From contig CALEKY010000107.1 in NCBI GenBank assembly GCA_937902995.1, positions 1 through 64,000 of the forward strand: a stretch of DNA of 64,000 nucleotides, written 5' to 3'. This document shows, piece by piece, positions 26,810-35,153 of this stretch (positions within the stretch are counted from its first letter, which is position 1; each line of letters begins with the position of its first letter). The stretch is from an uncultured Sinobacteraceae bacterium (lineage in GTDB: Bacteria; Pseudomonadota; Gammaproteobacteria; Steroidobacterales; Steroidobacteraceae). A program made the translations under genes and the position numbers. Under the pieces are notes generated by a model that was not told the origin of the DNA, ran no database searches, and saw only the letters and a list, made by a program, of their open reading frames with translations.

Positions 26810-27322
26810 TCAAAAAAGAGCGCTGAGCAGCAAGCCCTTCGGCAGGAATAGATCGATCGTTTTGTCCAACACGTACACGAGGGTCACGCACACTGCGGCG
26901 ACGACGACACTGCGAAGCCACGACTCGCCGTAGCGGCGGGCGAAAGCAACGAGGTAGACGGCCGTTGCGAGCACGAAACCGAACAGGAGAATGCCGAGGT
27001 AGTACAGAGCAATGCTCGCGACCAGCTTGAGGGCTCTCGTGTAGACGTCGCGAACGCTCTCGTCCCGGCCGGGCAATTCATGCCCTGCTCCGCCCCTCGG
27101 TTCTTTCCCTGTCCACACTCGCCAAAGCGCAAGTGCCGCGACCAACACGCCGACCCCGGCGACGAAGCGCGGATACATGCGCGCGCCGGGCATGAATCCG
27201 GCGGAGGTCAGCCACATTGCGATGAACACCAACAGACCGAACGTGACGAGGCCGAGCAATACGTTCCGGTCCCAGACCGGCAACAGGGATCGCGAAGCGC
27301 GCTGAGGTGTTTCCCGGCTCAT
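26810..27322 (-). CDS. tctB: Tripartite tricarboxylate transporter, TctB subunit
   Basis: A 170-residue small membrane subunit with four predicted helices ([36 protein letters not shown], and two near the C-terminus). This fits TctB in size and position. The start overlaps the tctA stop by four bases... more exactly, its ATG (27322) shares ATGA with the end of the upstream tctA gene. It works with TctA and the periplasmic TctC to import a carboxylate using an ion gradient. Confidence 0.85.
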   Translation of the reverse strand: MSRETPQRASRSLLPVWDRNVLLGLVTFGLLVFIAMWLTSAGFMPGARMYPRFVAGVGVLVAALALWRVWTGKEPRGGAGHELPGRDESVRDVYTRALKLVASIALYYLGILLFGFVLATAVYLVAFARRYGESWLRSVVVAAVCVTLVYVLDKTIDLFLPKGLLLSALF

Positions 27323-28836
27323 CGTCCTACTCCGCCGACGCTTTCCTGCCCGGTGCCCGTTTCGGGCCGAGGCTTCGTGCGAGACTTGCTATAGATACTG
27401 AGGCCGACAGCCGCCACGGCGAGCGTTCCGATGACGATGACGCCCGGACGCTGAAGCCATTCGAATCCGTATCGGCTCATCACTTGCCACAAGTACTGCT
27501 CGATCAGACCCGACAGCACGAATCCGATCAGCAGCGGCGCGCGAGGGATTCCGGTGCGCCGCATGACCCAGCCCACCACGCCGAACAGCAATAGCACCGC
27601 GAGATCTCCCATGTGCTGGCTCGACTGAAACGAACCGAGCGAGATGAGCAATAACAGGATCGGCATCACCTTGCTGAACGGCATGAACGCGAGCTTGGTG
27701 ATCGGACCGGAGAGCGAGAAAGCCACGGCCGTGCCGATGATGTTCGCGATGGCGATGCTCCACACCACGACGAACACCAGATCCATGTGAGAAACGATGA
27801 GCGTGGGACCGGGCTCGACGCCCATGATGACCATCGCCGCGAGCAAGAGCGCCATGCTGCCACTGCCCGGGATTCCGAACATGAGCGTCGGAATCAATGC
27901 GCCGCCCTCTTTGGCATTGGTGGCGCTTTCGGGCGCGATGACGCCGCGAATGTCGCCTCTGCCGAATTGCGACTTGTCCTTGGCAGTCTTGACCACGATT
28001 CCGTAATTGACCCAGTCGATGATCGAATTTCCCAAGCCAGGCAAGAATCCGATCAAGGCGCCGATCAGCGCATGCCGGAACACAAGCAGCTTGTGGCTCA
28101 ACACGTCGCGAATTCCTTGCAGCCAGCCGCGGCCGATCTCAGCGCGCTCTTCGGCGATGGCGCCGCCGCGAGACAACACCGCGATCATTTCCGGAATCGC
28201 GAATAGGCCCATCGCCAAGCTGGTCAACGTGACGCCGTCGAGCAGATAGTCGGTGCCGAACGTAAAACGAAAGGTGCCCGAGCTCGGTGCGCTGCCGATC
28301 GTGCCGATCGCCAATCCGCTGACTGCCGAGAGCATGCCGAGATAAGGATTCTGGCCGCTCAATACGGCCACCATGCCGAGCGCCAGGAACGTCAGCATCA
28401 GAAGCTCGGGCGTGCCGAGCGCCAGCACCATCGGAACTGCGAACGGCAGCGTCACGGTCAGCACCAACGCACCGATCAACCCGCCGAACATGGATGCGAG
28501 GAAAGACGCACTGAGCGCACGCGCGCCCTCGCCGCGCTGCGCCATGGGATAGCCGTCCATGACCGTCGCTTGAGAAGCCGCCGAACCGGGAACACCCATG
28601 AGCACTGACGTGTACGTATCGGCGACGGTCGTGACGGACGTCAGACCGATGAGCATCGCAATGCCGGAAACAGGATCGAGCCCGTAGGTCAGCGGCATGA
28701 GAAGCGCCAGACCGACCATCCCTCCCAATCCGGGAAGGATGCCGATGATCAATCCGACTGCCGTGCCCGCCAGCAGATAGCCGAAGTGTTGCGGGCTCAA
28801 CAGAATGCCGAGAGCGCTGATCGCGGCGTCTAACAT
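27319..28836 (-). CDS. tctA: Tripartite tricarboxylate transporter, TctA permease
   Basis: A 505-residue permease with about twelve membrane segments. Family signatures are GILPGLGGMVGLALLMPLTY and the conserved inverted-repeat partner IGFLPGLGNSIIDWVNYG, plus PESATNAKEGGALIPTLMFGIPGSGSMALLL. The length matches TctA. It moves a di- or tricarboxylate-like substrate handed over by TctC. Confidence 0.93.
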   Translation of the reverse strand: MLDAAISALGILLSPQHFGYLLAGTAVGLIIGILPGLGGMVGLALLMPLTYGLDPVSGIAMLIGLTSVTTVADTYTSVLMGVPGSAASQATVMDGYPMAQRGEGARALSASFLASMFGGLIGALVLTVTLPFAVPMVLALGTPELLMLTFLALGMVAVLSGQNPYLGMLSAVSGLAIGTIGSAPSSGTFRFTFGTDYLLDGVTLTSLAMGLFAIPEMIAVLSRGGAIAEERAEIGRGWLQGIRDVLSHKLLVFRHALIGALIGFLPGLGNSIIDWVNYGIVVKTAKDKSQFGRGDIRGVIAPESATNAKEGGALIPTLMFGIPGSGSMALLLAAMVIMGVEPGPTLIVSHMDLVFVVVWSIAIANIIGTAVAFSLSGPITKLAFMPFSKVMPILLLLISLGSFQSSQHMGDLAVLLLFGVVGWVMRRTGIPRAPLLIGFVLSGLIEQYLWQVMSRYGFEWLQRPGVIVIGTLAVAAVGLSIYSKSRTKPRPETGTGQESVGGVGR

Positions 28837-28916
28837 GCGTTTACCTTCACAGAATCACTCGCGGCATCGATGACTCGGAGGAGACTCGTAACGGGGGTCC
28901 GCACTCGCAAAGCCCG

Positions 28917-29999
28917 CTACTCGAACTCGACTTCGAATCGCTCGCCGATGAAGTTGCGTAGGAACTCGATCTTGTCGGGCGACAAATTGCGCGCCTCGGC
29001 CAGAATCGCTTCGAGCTCTTCGCCGTAAATGGGCGCGTGACCTTCCGACTCCCGCAATATGCGCGCCATGAACTCGGGATCGGCGATCATCGCTTTGATA
29101 CCTTCCATCAAAGCTTCCTTGGCCTCCCGCGGCGCACCGACAGGAAGCAGCAAGACCTTGGCGGCATTGCCGACGAGCGGCAGGGTGGCTCGGTAGAGCT
29201 CCCACAACTGTCCGGATGGCGGTTCGCCGTAGGCTTCGGTGTAGACCTCGTTGAACGTCGGCACGTCCGGCATGCCTTCATCGCGCACGATGTCGCCGTT
29301 CGGCGCAACGAACCCGTCGTTCCACAGCAGAACGGCACCGCGATCCAAGAGCGGCTTGGTGGAGGCGGCGAACGTCGTCGTTACTTGCTGGATGATGTCG
29401 ATCTCGCCGCGGAACATCGCGAGATCGCGATCGCGCCCGCCGTGATAGCCGGGTATGACTTTGAGAGGGATTCCCAGCATCTCGAACTGCAACACGAACG
29501 TGATGCCGGCGATCGGGTCGAGCAATGCGGTGTGCAGCGGTTGCCCATTGCGCAGCTTGCGCACATCCGTGCGATTCGTGACGCCTTTGCCCGGCCCAAT
29601 CGTCACGGTGCGTGCGACCGGAATCGCGACCAGCTCTTCGAAGTCGGCTGCTCTCGCGCGGACGGATTTCTGCCCCAGAATCTGCCGCAACGTTCCTTGT
29701 CCGGTACCCGCGAGCAACACAGTGCCATCCTTCGGCGCCTGCTCGACGACCCAATTGCCCGCGAGAATGCCGCCGCCGCCCGTCATCTGTCGCGGCACGA
29801 CGACGGGATTGCCGGGAACGAACTTGTGCAAACCGTCGCCGAGCAAACGCGCGAAACGATCGGTGCCGCCGCCGACCGAAGTCGGAATAATGATTTCGAT
29901 GCGCTTGCCTGCGTAGTAAGGACCGTCGGACGCCTCCTTTTTCGAACAGCCCGCCAAGGTTGCAGCAATCAGCAGGAGCGAAACGAGCTTCGTGTTCAT
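28917..29999 (-). CDS. tctC: Tripartite tricarboxylate transporter, TctC-type substrate-binding lipoprotein
   Basis: A 360-residue solute-binding protein. The N-terminus MNTKLVSLLLIAATLAGCSKK is a lipoprotein signal with lipobox LAGC, so it is tethered in the periplasm instead of being free as in classical TctC. Family blocks: RIEIIIPTSVGGGTDRFARL, VVPRQMTGGGGILAGNWV and LPVGAPREAKEALMEGIKAM. First gene of the operon tctC-tctA-tctB-esterase. An operator-like dyad lies 187 bases upstream of the start. Confidence 0.88.
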   Translation of the reverse strand: MNTKLVSLLLIAATLAGCSKKEASDGPYYAGKRIEIIIPTSVGGGTDRFARLLGDGLHKFVPGNPVVVPRQMTGGGGILAGNWVVEQAPKDGTVLLAGTGQGTLRQILGQKSVRARAADFEELVAIPVARTVTIGPGKGVTNRTDVRKLRNGQPLHTALLDPIAGITFVLQFEMLGIPLKVIPGYHGGRDRDLAMFRGEIDIIQQVTTTFAASTKPLLDRGAVLLWNDGFVAPNGDIVRDEGMPDVPTFNEVYTEAYGEPPSGQLWELYRATLPLVGNAAKVLLLPVGAPREAKEALMEGIKAMIADPEFMARILRESEGHAPIYGEELEAILAEARNLSPDKIEFLRNFIGERFEVEFE

Positions 30000-30185
30000 C
30001 GGCGGTGACTCTCGACTAAGCATGCACTGCGAGGAGGCCGCACTTCGGTGTGCATCGGGTTGTTGAGGCGCCGGCTTCCGCTGAATCGGTCGCAGTCCTC
30101 AAGTACGCTGACGGTGTCGCGCTAGACAGCGGCGAGCGCGCTGGTGGAAGCCGCCTCATTCGCCGTCATCCCCCTATCCCCCAAG

Positions 30186-30202
30186 GTTCCAAATTCCGGA
30201 AC
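30186..30202. promoter_or_regulatory. 17-bp dyad operator, site 2 (tctC operon promoter)
   Basis: GTTCCAAATTCCGGAAC has perfect outer arms GTTCC/GGAAC. It lies in the 283-bp gap (30000-30282) upstream of tctC. Apart from this site and the hairpin at 30246-30262 I see no gene in that gap. Confidence 0.65.
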
Positions 30203-30245
30203 TAATAGCTATTTATGAAAACACAGTTCCTCAAGGAGCGTCTCA

Positions 30246-30262
30246 ACTGTCCTGCCGACAGT
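30246..30262 (-). terminator. Hairpin after the DUF35 gene
   Basis: ACTGTC-CTGCC-GACAGT is a perfect 6-bp inverted repeat 21 bases past the stop of the minus-strand DUF35 gene. It has no T-tract, so it is only a candidate terminator. Confidence 0.35.
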
Positions 30263-30282
30263 CAAGCCCGCCGGCCTGATCG

Positions 30283-30681
30283 TTAGCGTGCCGGTGCGAA
30301 GCGCGCCAACAAGACGCCGAAATCGTGCTGCACGTTCAACTCGAGCGGCATTCCGGCTTTCAGGTCGGCGAAATCGTCGACGATCACGTTCGTCATCATG
30401 CGAGGCCCTTCCTCTAGCTCCACGATGGCCACGTTGTACGGTAGCCTTTCTGCGAAAGCAGGGTGATAAGCCACGTGATATATCACCCAGCTGATGAGCG
30501 TTGCGCGACCGCTGGCGTCGCGCCACTGCCAGCGATCCGTTCGCAGACACTTGGGGCATTGCGGGCGCGCAGCAGCCCAGCGCTGCCCGCACGAACACTC
30601 CTGAAACACCAAACGTTGACGCTCGAGTGCTTCCCAGTACGGTTGCGTCAACGTCGTGCGCTCTGGAAGCGGTAGGGTCAT
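30283..30681 (-). CDS. DUF35 (zinc-ribbon/OB-fold) protein, aldolase partner
   Basis: A 132-residue protein with the DUF35 layout. A zinc ribbon near residues 27-45 (CSCGQRWAAARPQCPKC) is followed by an OB fold (SWVIYHVAYHPAF, LPYNVAIVELEEGPRMMTN). Such proteins bind acyl-CoA and act as obligate partners of thiolase-like proteins, for example ChsH2 with the retro-aldolase Ltp2 in steroid side-chain breakdown. Here it lies one base after a thiolase-like gene, exactly the partner arrangement. Last gene of the acyl-CoA dehydrogenase operon. Confidence 0.88.
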   Translation of the reverse strand: MTLPLPERTTLTQPYWEALERQRLVFQECSCGQRWAAARPQCPKCLRTDRWQWRDASGRATLISWVIYHVAYHPAFAERLPYNVAIVELEEGPRMMTNVIVDDFADLKAGMPLELNVQHDFGVLLARFAPAR

Positions 30682-30682
30682 C

Positions 30683-31804
30683 TCAGCCTCCCAGTATCAA
30701 AGTTGCGTGCGTATCCATCACGCCGCCTTGATTGCTGATCAGCGAGAAGCGCGCGTTCTTGACTTGGCGATTGGCCGTGCCGCGAATTTGTCGCACACCT
30801 TCGTGCACGAGTTGCAATCCCGGCATACCGGATTCGGAAAGCAGCCCGCCGCTGGTATTGATCGGAAAATCTCCGTCGTGAGCGATGCGACCCTCGGCGA
30901 CGAAACCTGCCGCATGCCCAGGCGCGCAGAAACCGTAGTCCTCCAACGTCATCAATACGGTGATGGTGAAACAATCGTAGATCTGCGCGACGTCCACCTG
31001 CTGCGGCGAAATGCCCGCCATCTTGAAGGCCGTGGCGGCGGAAACTTTCGCCATCGTGCTCGTCAGCGTTGCCCGCTCGTGCAGCGGAGCCGACGTTTGA
31101 CCGTGACCGAATCCGAGAATGGGAACCGGCGCTCGCACGTTGAGGGAACGCGCTCGCGCTGCGCTCATGAGAACGACCGCCGCGCCGCCGTCCGACACAA
31201 GGCAACAATCGTCGCGCCGCAACGGTTCGACTACCCAAGGCGACGCCAGGTAGTCGTCCATCGTGATCGCTTTGCGTAGCTGCGCTCGCGGATTGGCGGC
31301 ACCGTTGGCACGGCAGGTGACGGCGACAGCACCGAAAGCCTCCGGCGGTGCGCGGTGCTCGATCACATAGCGGCGGTGAATCATCGCGTACCCGGCCGCA
31401 GTCGAGAACCAGCCGTATGCAGCATCTTCGCCGCGCGGCCGTGCATATACGTCGCGCGCTCCGCTTCGCGGATCGTCTGCATAACAAACCAGCGCAATCT
31501 CGCACTGTCCGGCGGCAATCGCCATCGCTGCGAACGAGATCAAGGTGATGTTGGCTGCACCGCCTTGGTCCCAAGCTCCGCCGAGCTTCGGCTGCAGTCC
31601 CATAGCGGCCGCCAGTTTTTGACCGTACATGAACTCGCGCCGCGACGTGGGCGTCTTCACGAACAATGCGTCGACGGCGTCTTTCTCGATACCGGCATCC
31701 TCGAGCGCGTTCCGGCACGCCTCGACGTTCAAGGAGATCGTGTCGCGTCCCAGCTTGCCGAATGCCGTGGCACCGATGCCGGCGATGACCACTTCGCCGC
31801 GCAT
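30683..31804 (-). CDS. Thiolase-like protein lacking thiolase catalytic residues (probable retro-aldolase)
   Basis: A 373-residue member of the SCP-x/lipid-transfer thiolase superfamily (MRGEVVIAGIGATAFGKL at the start, NTSGGLLSESGMPG near the end). The three catalytic positions of a true thiolase look replaced: the nucleophilic Cys region reads WDQGGAANI, the GHP histidine motif reads GMP, and the C-terminal Cys-Gly-Gly-Gly is LILGG. Family knowledge (Ltp2 with ChsH2) suggests it cleaves beta-hydroxyacyl-CoA by a retro-aldol reaction with its DUF35 neighbour. ATG at 31804 is preferred over a longer frame because the domain begins there. Confidence 0.85.
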   Translation of the reverse strand: MRGEVVIAGIGATAFGKLGRDTISLNVEACRNALEDAGIEKDAVDALFVKTPTSRREFMYGQKLAAAMGLQPKLGGAWDQGGAANITLISFAAMAIAAGQCEIALVCYADDPRSGARDVYARPRGEDAAYGWFSTAAGYAMIHRRYVIEHRAPPEAFGAVAVTCRANGAANPRAQLRKAITMDDYLASPWVVEPLRRDDCCLVSDGGAAVVLMSAARARSLNVRAPVPILGFGHGQTSAPLHERATLTSTMAKVSAATAFKMAGISPQQVDVAQIYDCFTITVLMTLEDYGFCAPGHAAGFVAEGRIAHDGDFPINTSGGLLSESGMPGLQLVHEGVRQIRGTANRQVKNARFSLISNQGGVMDTHATLILGG

Positions 31805-31814
31805 ATTCGCAAGG

Positions 31815-32591
31815 TCAGCGGCCACGGAATTTCGGCGGGCGCTTCTTCGCAAACGCCTCCCGCCCCTCCTGCACGTCTTCGGAGCGTTGCAGGATCGCGT
31901 TCACCAGCTGTTCGAAGCGCAATCCTTCGGCAAGACTGACGTCGCGCGATCGAATCGCCAGTTCCTTGGCAGCTTGAACGGCGAGAGGCGCGTTGGCGGC
32001 GATTTTCCGTGCATATTCGAACGCCCGATCCAGGAGCTCTTCGCGAGGACACACAGCATTGAGCATTCCCCAACGCTGCGCCGCCTCGGCCGTCAGCGCG
32101 TCGCCCGTCAGCAGCAGTTCCATTGCGATGGGATACGGCAACTGACTCATGATTCGCTGCGTACCACCATTGGCAGCGATGATGCCGCGTTTGACTTCCG
32201 CGAGCCCGAACGTTGCCTCGGGGACTGCGACCCGAATGTCGGTCGCGAGCAGCAGCGTCATTCCACCGCCGATACAGGCGCCGTTGACCGCAGCGATGAT
32301 CGGCTTCCAAACCTCGAGCCCGCGATTGAGCAGCTGTCCCTGTTGCGTGAGCCACAGTTCGCTCAGCTGGCGCTCGCGCCCGATGGTCGCACGCAAATCG
32401 GCTCCGGCGCAGAATACGCGTTCGCCGGCGCCGGTAATGATGGCCGCCCGAATTGCCGGATCGTCTCGTACCGTGATCCAGCGCTGCGACAACGCCGCGT
32501 AATGTTCGGGATCCAGGGCGTTCGCTTTCTCCGGACGATTGATCGTTATCAGCGCGATCCCGTCATCGTCGACCGCAAGATCGATGGACAT
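31815..32591 (-). CDS. Enoyl-CoA hydratase
   Basis: A 258-residue crotonase. The oxyanion-hole segments are ERVFCAGADLRA and ACIGGGMTLLLA. Both catalytic glutamates of a hydratase appear conserved, in FGLAEVKRGIIAANGGTQRI and MELLLTGD. It should add water to an enoyl-CoA formed by the dehydrogenase encoded just upstream. It lies two bases after that gene and ten bases before the thiolase-like gene. Confidence 0.9.
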   Translation of the reverse strand: MSIDLAVDDDGIALITINRPEKANALDPEHYAALSQRWITVRDDPAIRAAIITGAGERVFCAGADLRATIGRERQLSELWLTQQGQLLNRGLEVWKPIIAAVNGACIGGGMTLLLATDIRVAVPEATFGLAEVKRGIIAANGGTQRIMSQLPYPIAMELLLTGDALTAEAAQRWGMLNAVCPREELLDRAFEYARKIAANAPLAVQAAKELAIRSRDVSLAEGLRFEQLVNAILQRSEDVQEGREAFAKKRPPKFRGR

Positions 32592-32593
32592 CT

Positions 32594-33766
32594 TCAGAGC
32601 CTCGAATTCAACAGATGGCGCGCAACGACCATGCGCTGAACTTCGGAGGGACCTTCACCGATGCGCTTGATCCGCAGCTCCCGAAACCACCGCTCGAGCG
32701 GCATTTCCTGCGCGACACCGAGCCCGCCGAAGATCTGAATGCAGCGATCGACGACCCGGAACGCCGTCTCGGTGGCAAACACCTTGGCGATTGAGGCTTC
32801 GACTTTCATGTCCTGACCCATGTCTGCCTTCCATGCGGCTTGATACACCAGCAAGCGCGCGGCACGCAGCTCGATCTCGCTGTCGGCCAACATCCACTGA
32901 ATCGCTTGCTTGTCCGCAAGCTTCGATCCGAACGTCTCGCGCTGCCTCGCCCAGTCGACGGCCATATCGAGCGCCGCTTGCGCAATGCCGATGGTTCCTG
33001 CCGCATACGGCACTCGACCATGCACGAGCCACCGTTCGGCAATGCGAAAACCCTGCCCCTCCTCACCCAAGCGGTTCTCGACGGGAACCTCGACATTGTC
33101 GAAATGCAGCTCGTAGGGAGCGTACGAGCGAATCACGCCGATGCGTCGCTTCGTCAGGCCGGGTGCATTGGCATCGACGATAAAAGATGTGATTCCGCTT
33201 CGGCTCTGCTGCTCGCCCGTGCGCGCGTAAACGATTCCCCACGTTGCCCTTCCGGCACCCGTGATCCACATCTTCGTGCCGTTGAGTATGTAGCGATCGC
33301 CGCGACGTTCCGCACGGCAGCGAATCGCTCGCGCGGGATCCGATCCGCCGGAAGCTTCGCTGATCGCCGTGAACGCGTAGCCATGACCCTCGATGACCGG
33401 GAGCGCGTAGCGTTCGATCTGCTCCTTCGTCCCCTGAAAGATCACATTCGGAGGATCGACGCCGAAGGCACCGCATGCGGGGATGTATGCGCCCATGCGG
33501 CACTTGGCAGCCTCCTCGGCGACGACCGCGCTTGCGAGCAGATTCAAGCCGGCGCCCCCGTACTCCTTCGGCGTACGAAAGCACCACAAGCCCAGCTCCC
33601 GCGCTTTGGCCTGGAGCGGTTTCAGCTTTTCGGGCGGGAGCTCGAACGCATCGTGCTCGAGCTGCTCCTCTATCGGGCGCACTTCGTTCTCCATGAAGCG
33701 CCGCACGGTCTGTTGCAGCAAGCGCAGTTCTTCGGGCAGCTCCCACGAACCGGTTGCGTTCATCAT
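32594..33766 (-). CDS. Acyl-CoA dehydrogenase
   Basis: A 390-residue flavoenzyme that makes the alpha,beta double bond of an acyl-CoA. It has the N-terminal helical domain, FTAISEASGGSDPARAI, MWITGAGRATWGIVYART, RQRETFGSKLADKQAIQWML and CIQIFGGLGVAQEMPLERWFR. The C-terminal GEGPSEVQRMVVARHLL carries the usual catalytic-glutamate region. First gene of a four-gene operon (dehydrogenase, hydratase, thiolase-like, DUF35). An operator-like dyad lies 33 bases before the start. A second start codon lies three bases downstream, and GGGGG precedes both. Confidence 0.92.
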   Translation of the reverse strand: MMNATGSWELPEELRLLQQTVRRFMENEVRPIEEQLEHDAFELPPEKLKPLQAKARELGLWCFRTPKEYGGAGLNLLASAVVAEEAAKCRMGAYIPACGAFGVDPPNVIFQGTKEQIERYALPVIEGHGYAFTAISEASGGSDPARAIRCRAERRGDRYILNGTKMWITGAGRATWGIVYARTGEQQSRSGITSFIVDANAPGLTKRRIGVIRSYAPYELHFDNVEVPVENRLGEEGQGFRIAERWLVHGRVPYAAGTIGIAQAALDMAVDWARQRETFGSKLADKQAIQWMLADSEIELRAARLLVYQAAWKADMGQDMKVEASIAKVFATETAFRVVDRCIQIFGGLGVAQEMPLERWFRELRIKRIGEGPSEVQRMVVARHLLNSRL

Positions 33767-33799
33767 TTCCCCCGCCGCGTTATCAAGATTTGAACGATG

Positions 33800-33816
33800 A
33801 TTCTATATAGTAGAAT
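33800..33816. promoter_or_regulatory. 17-bp dyad operator, site 3 (shared divergent promoter)
   Basis: ATTCTATATAGTAGAAT, extended by G and C to a 19-bp palindrome GATTCTA...TAGAATC. It sits between the divergent dehydrogenase operon and CoA-transferase operon and could control both. Confidence 0.7.
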
Positions 33817-33931
33817 CTTGTTCTCTATGATGCCAACGATGCGCCTGCACCGTCAAACTCTTTTCAGTCTTGTTGGGGATTGCCATACTCGGGTAGCCCC
33901 ACCGCTAAAAAAGATTTCCGCTAAATAGAAC

Positions 33932-35149
33932 ATGAAATTCACATCGAACGCCACCGAAACCTCGGCGGGAATCCCGCCGCCGCTCAGCGGCATCCGGGTG
34001 ATCGACCTGACCCAGGTGTACAGCGGACCCTATGCAACGTTCCTGTTGGCCATGGCCGGAGCGGAAGTCATCAAAGTGGAGCCCCCGGAGGGAGAAGGGT
34101 TGAGAGGCCGAGGCGGCGCAGCCGCAACGCCGTTTGCGATGTTCAACGCCAACAAGCGTTCCGTCACGCTCGATCTGAAATCGCCCGAAGGCATTCAGCA
34201 ACTACTGAAGCTGCTTCGAAACGCCGATGTGTTGGTGGAGAACTTCCGTCCCGGCGTGCTCGAGTCTCTGTCGCTGACCCCAGCGCGATTGAAGGAAACC
34301 AATCCGAGACTGATTCGGGCGTCCTTGTCCGGATTCGGCAGCAGCGGCCCGTACAAGACGTTTCCGGCGCTCGATATCACAGTGCAGGCACTTGCCGGCA
34401 TCATCTCCTCGACCGGTCATCCCGACGAGCCGCCGTTGAAAGCGGGAGCGGCGCTCGCCGATATCTCGGCGGGCACACATTTATATGGCGCCATCGTCAC
34501 GGCGTTGCTGCTTCGCGAGCGCACCGGCGAAGTCACCGACGTCGAAGTCTCGATGATGGACTCGGTGTATGCGACGCTCGCCTCGAACCTGGGCAGAGCC
34601 ATGCACGCGACGTCTCCGGGCTTCGTGTCCCGCACCGGCAACAGACATGGAGGGGGTACGGTCTGTCCCTACAATTTGTATTCCACGGAAGATGGATACG
34701 TAGCCATCATTTGCATCAACGAGCGCCAGTGGCGCACATTGCTGCGCCAACTTTCGCTCGATGACCTTGCGAACGATCCGCGTCTGCAAACCATGTCCGG
34801 CCGGGTAGCTCACATGTCATACATCGACTCGCGGATCGAACAAGCGACGCGCGCTTATCGCAAGCACGAGCTGTTCATGAAACTTGCGGGTGCCGGCATC
34901 CCATGCGGCGCCGTCCAGGAGCTGCCGGAAGTACTGCACGACGAGCATTTCCACGCGACCGGGATGCTGCAGCACGTCGAGCACCCGGAATACGGACCCA
35001 TGATTCTTCCCAATAGCCCGTTGCGTTTCGTCAGGGCGCAACGTGTCCCTTATCGGCCGAGCGCACGGCTCGGCGAAGACAACGCTGCCCTGCTGGGCGA
35101 CCATGAGCAAGCAGATGTCCGGCAATCCGTCGACAAAGCACACCAATAG
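33932..35149 (+). CDS. CaiB/BaiF-family CoA-transferase, first copy
   Basis: A 405-residue type III CoA-transferase. It moves CoA between a donor thioester and a free acid through an aspartyl-CoA anhydride. Family blocks: PPLSGIRVIDLTQVYSGPYATFLL, GAEVIKVEPPEGEG, FNANKRSVTLDLKSPEG, NADVLVENFRPGVL and the active-site EVSMMDSVYATLA with its aspartate. The C-terminal domain has KLAGAGIPCGAVQELPEVL. It is followed four bases later by a second family member. Confidence 0.92.
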   Translation: MKFTSNATETSAGIPPPLSGIRVIDLTQVYSGPYATFLLAMAGAEVIKVEPPEGEGLRGRGGAAATPFAMFNANKRSVTLDLKSPEGIQQLLKLLRNADVLVENFRPGVLESLSLTPARLKETNPRLIRASLSGFGSSGPYKTFPALDITVQALAGIISSTGHPDEPPLKAGAALADISAGTHLYGAIVTALLLRERTGEVTDVEVSMMDSVYATLASNLGRAMHATSPGFVSRTGNRHGGGTVCPYNLYSTEDGYVAIICINERQWRTLLRQLSLDDLANDPRLQTMSGRVAHMSYIDSRIEQATRAYRKHELFMKLAGAGIPCGAVQELPEVLHDEHFHATGMLQHVEHPEYGPMILPNSPLRFVRAQRVPYRPSARLGEDNAALLGDHEQADVRQSVDKAHQ

Positions 35150-35153
35150 CGAC

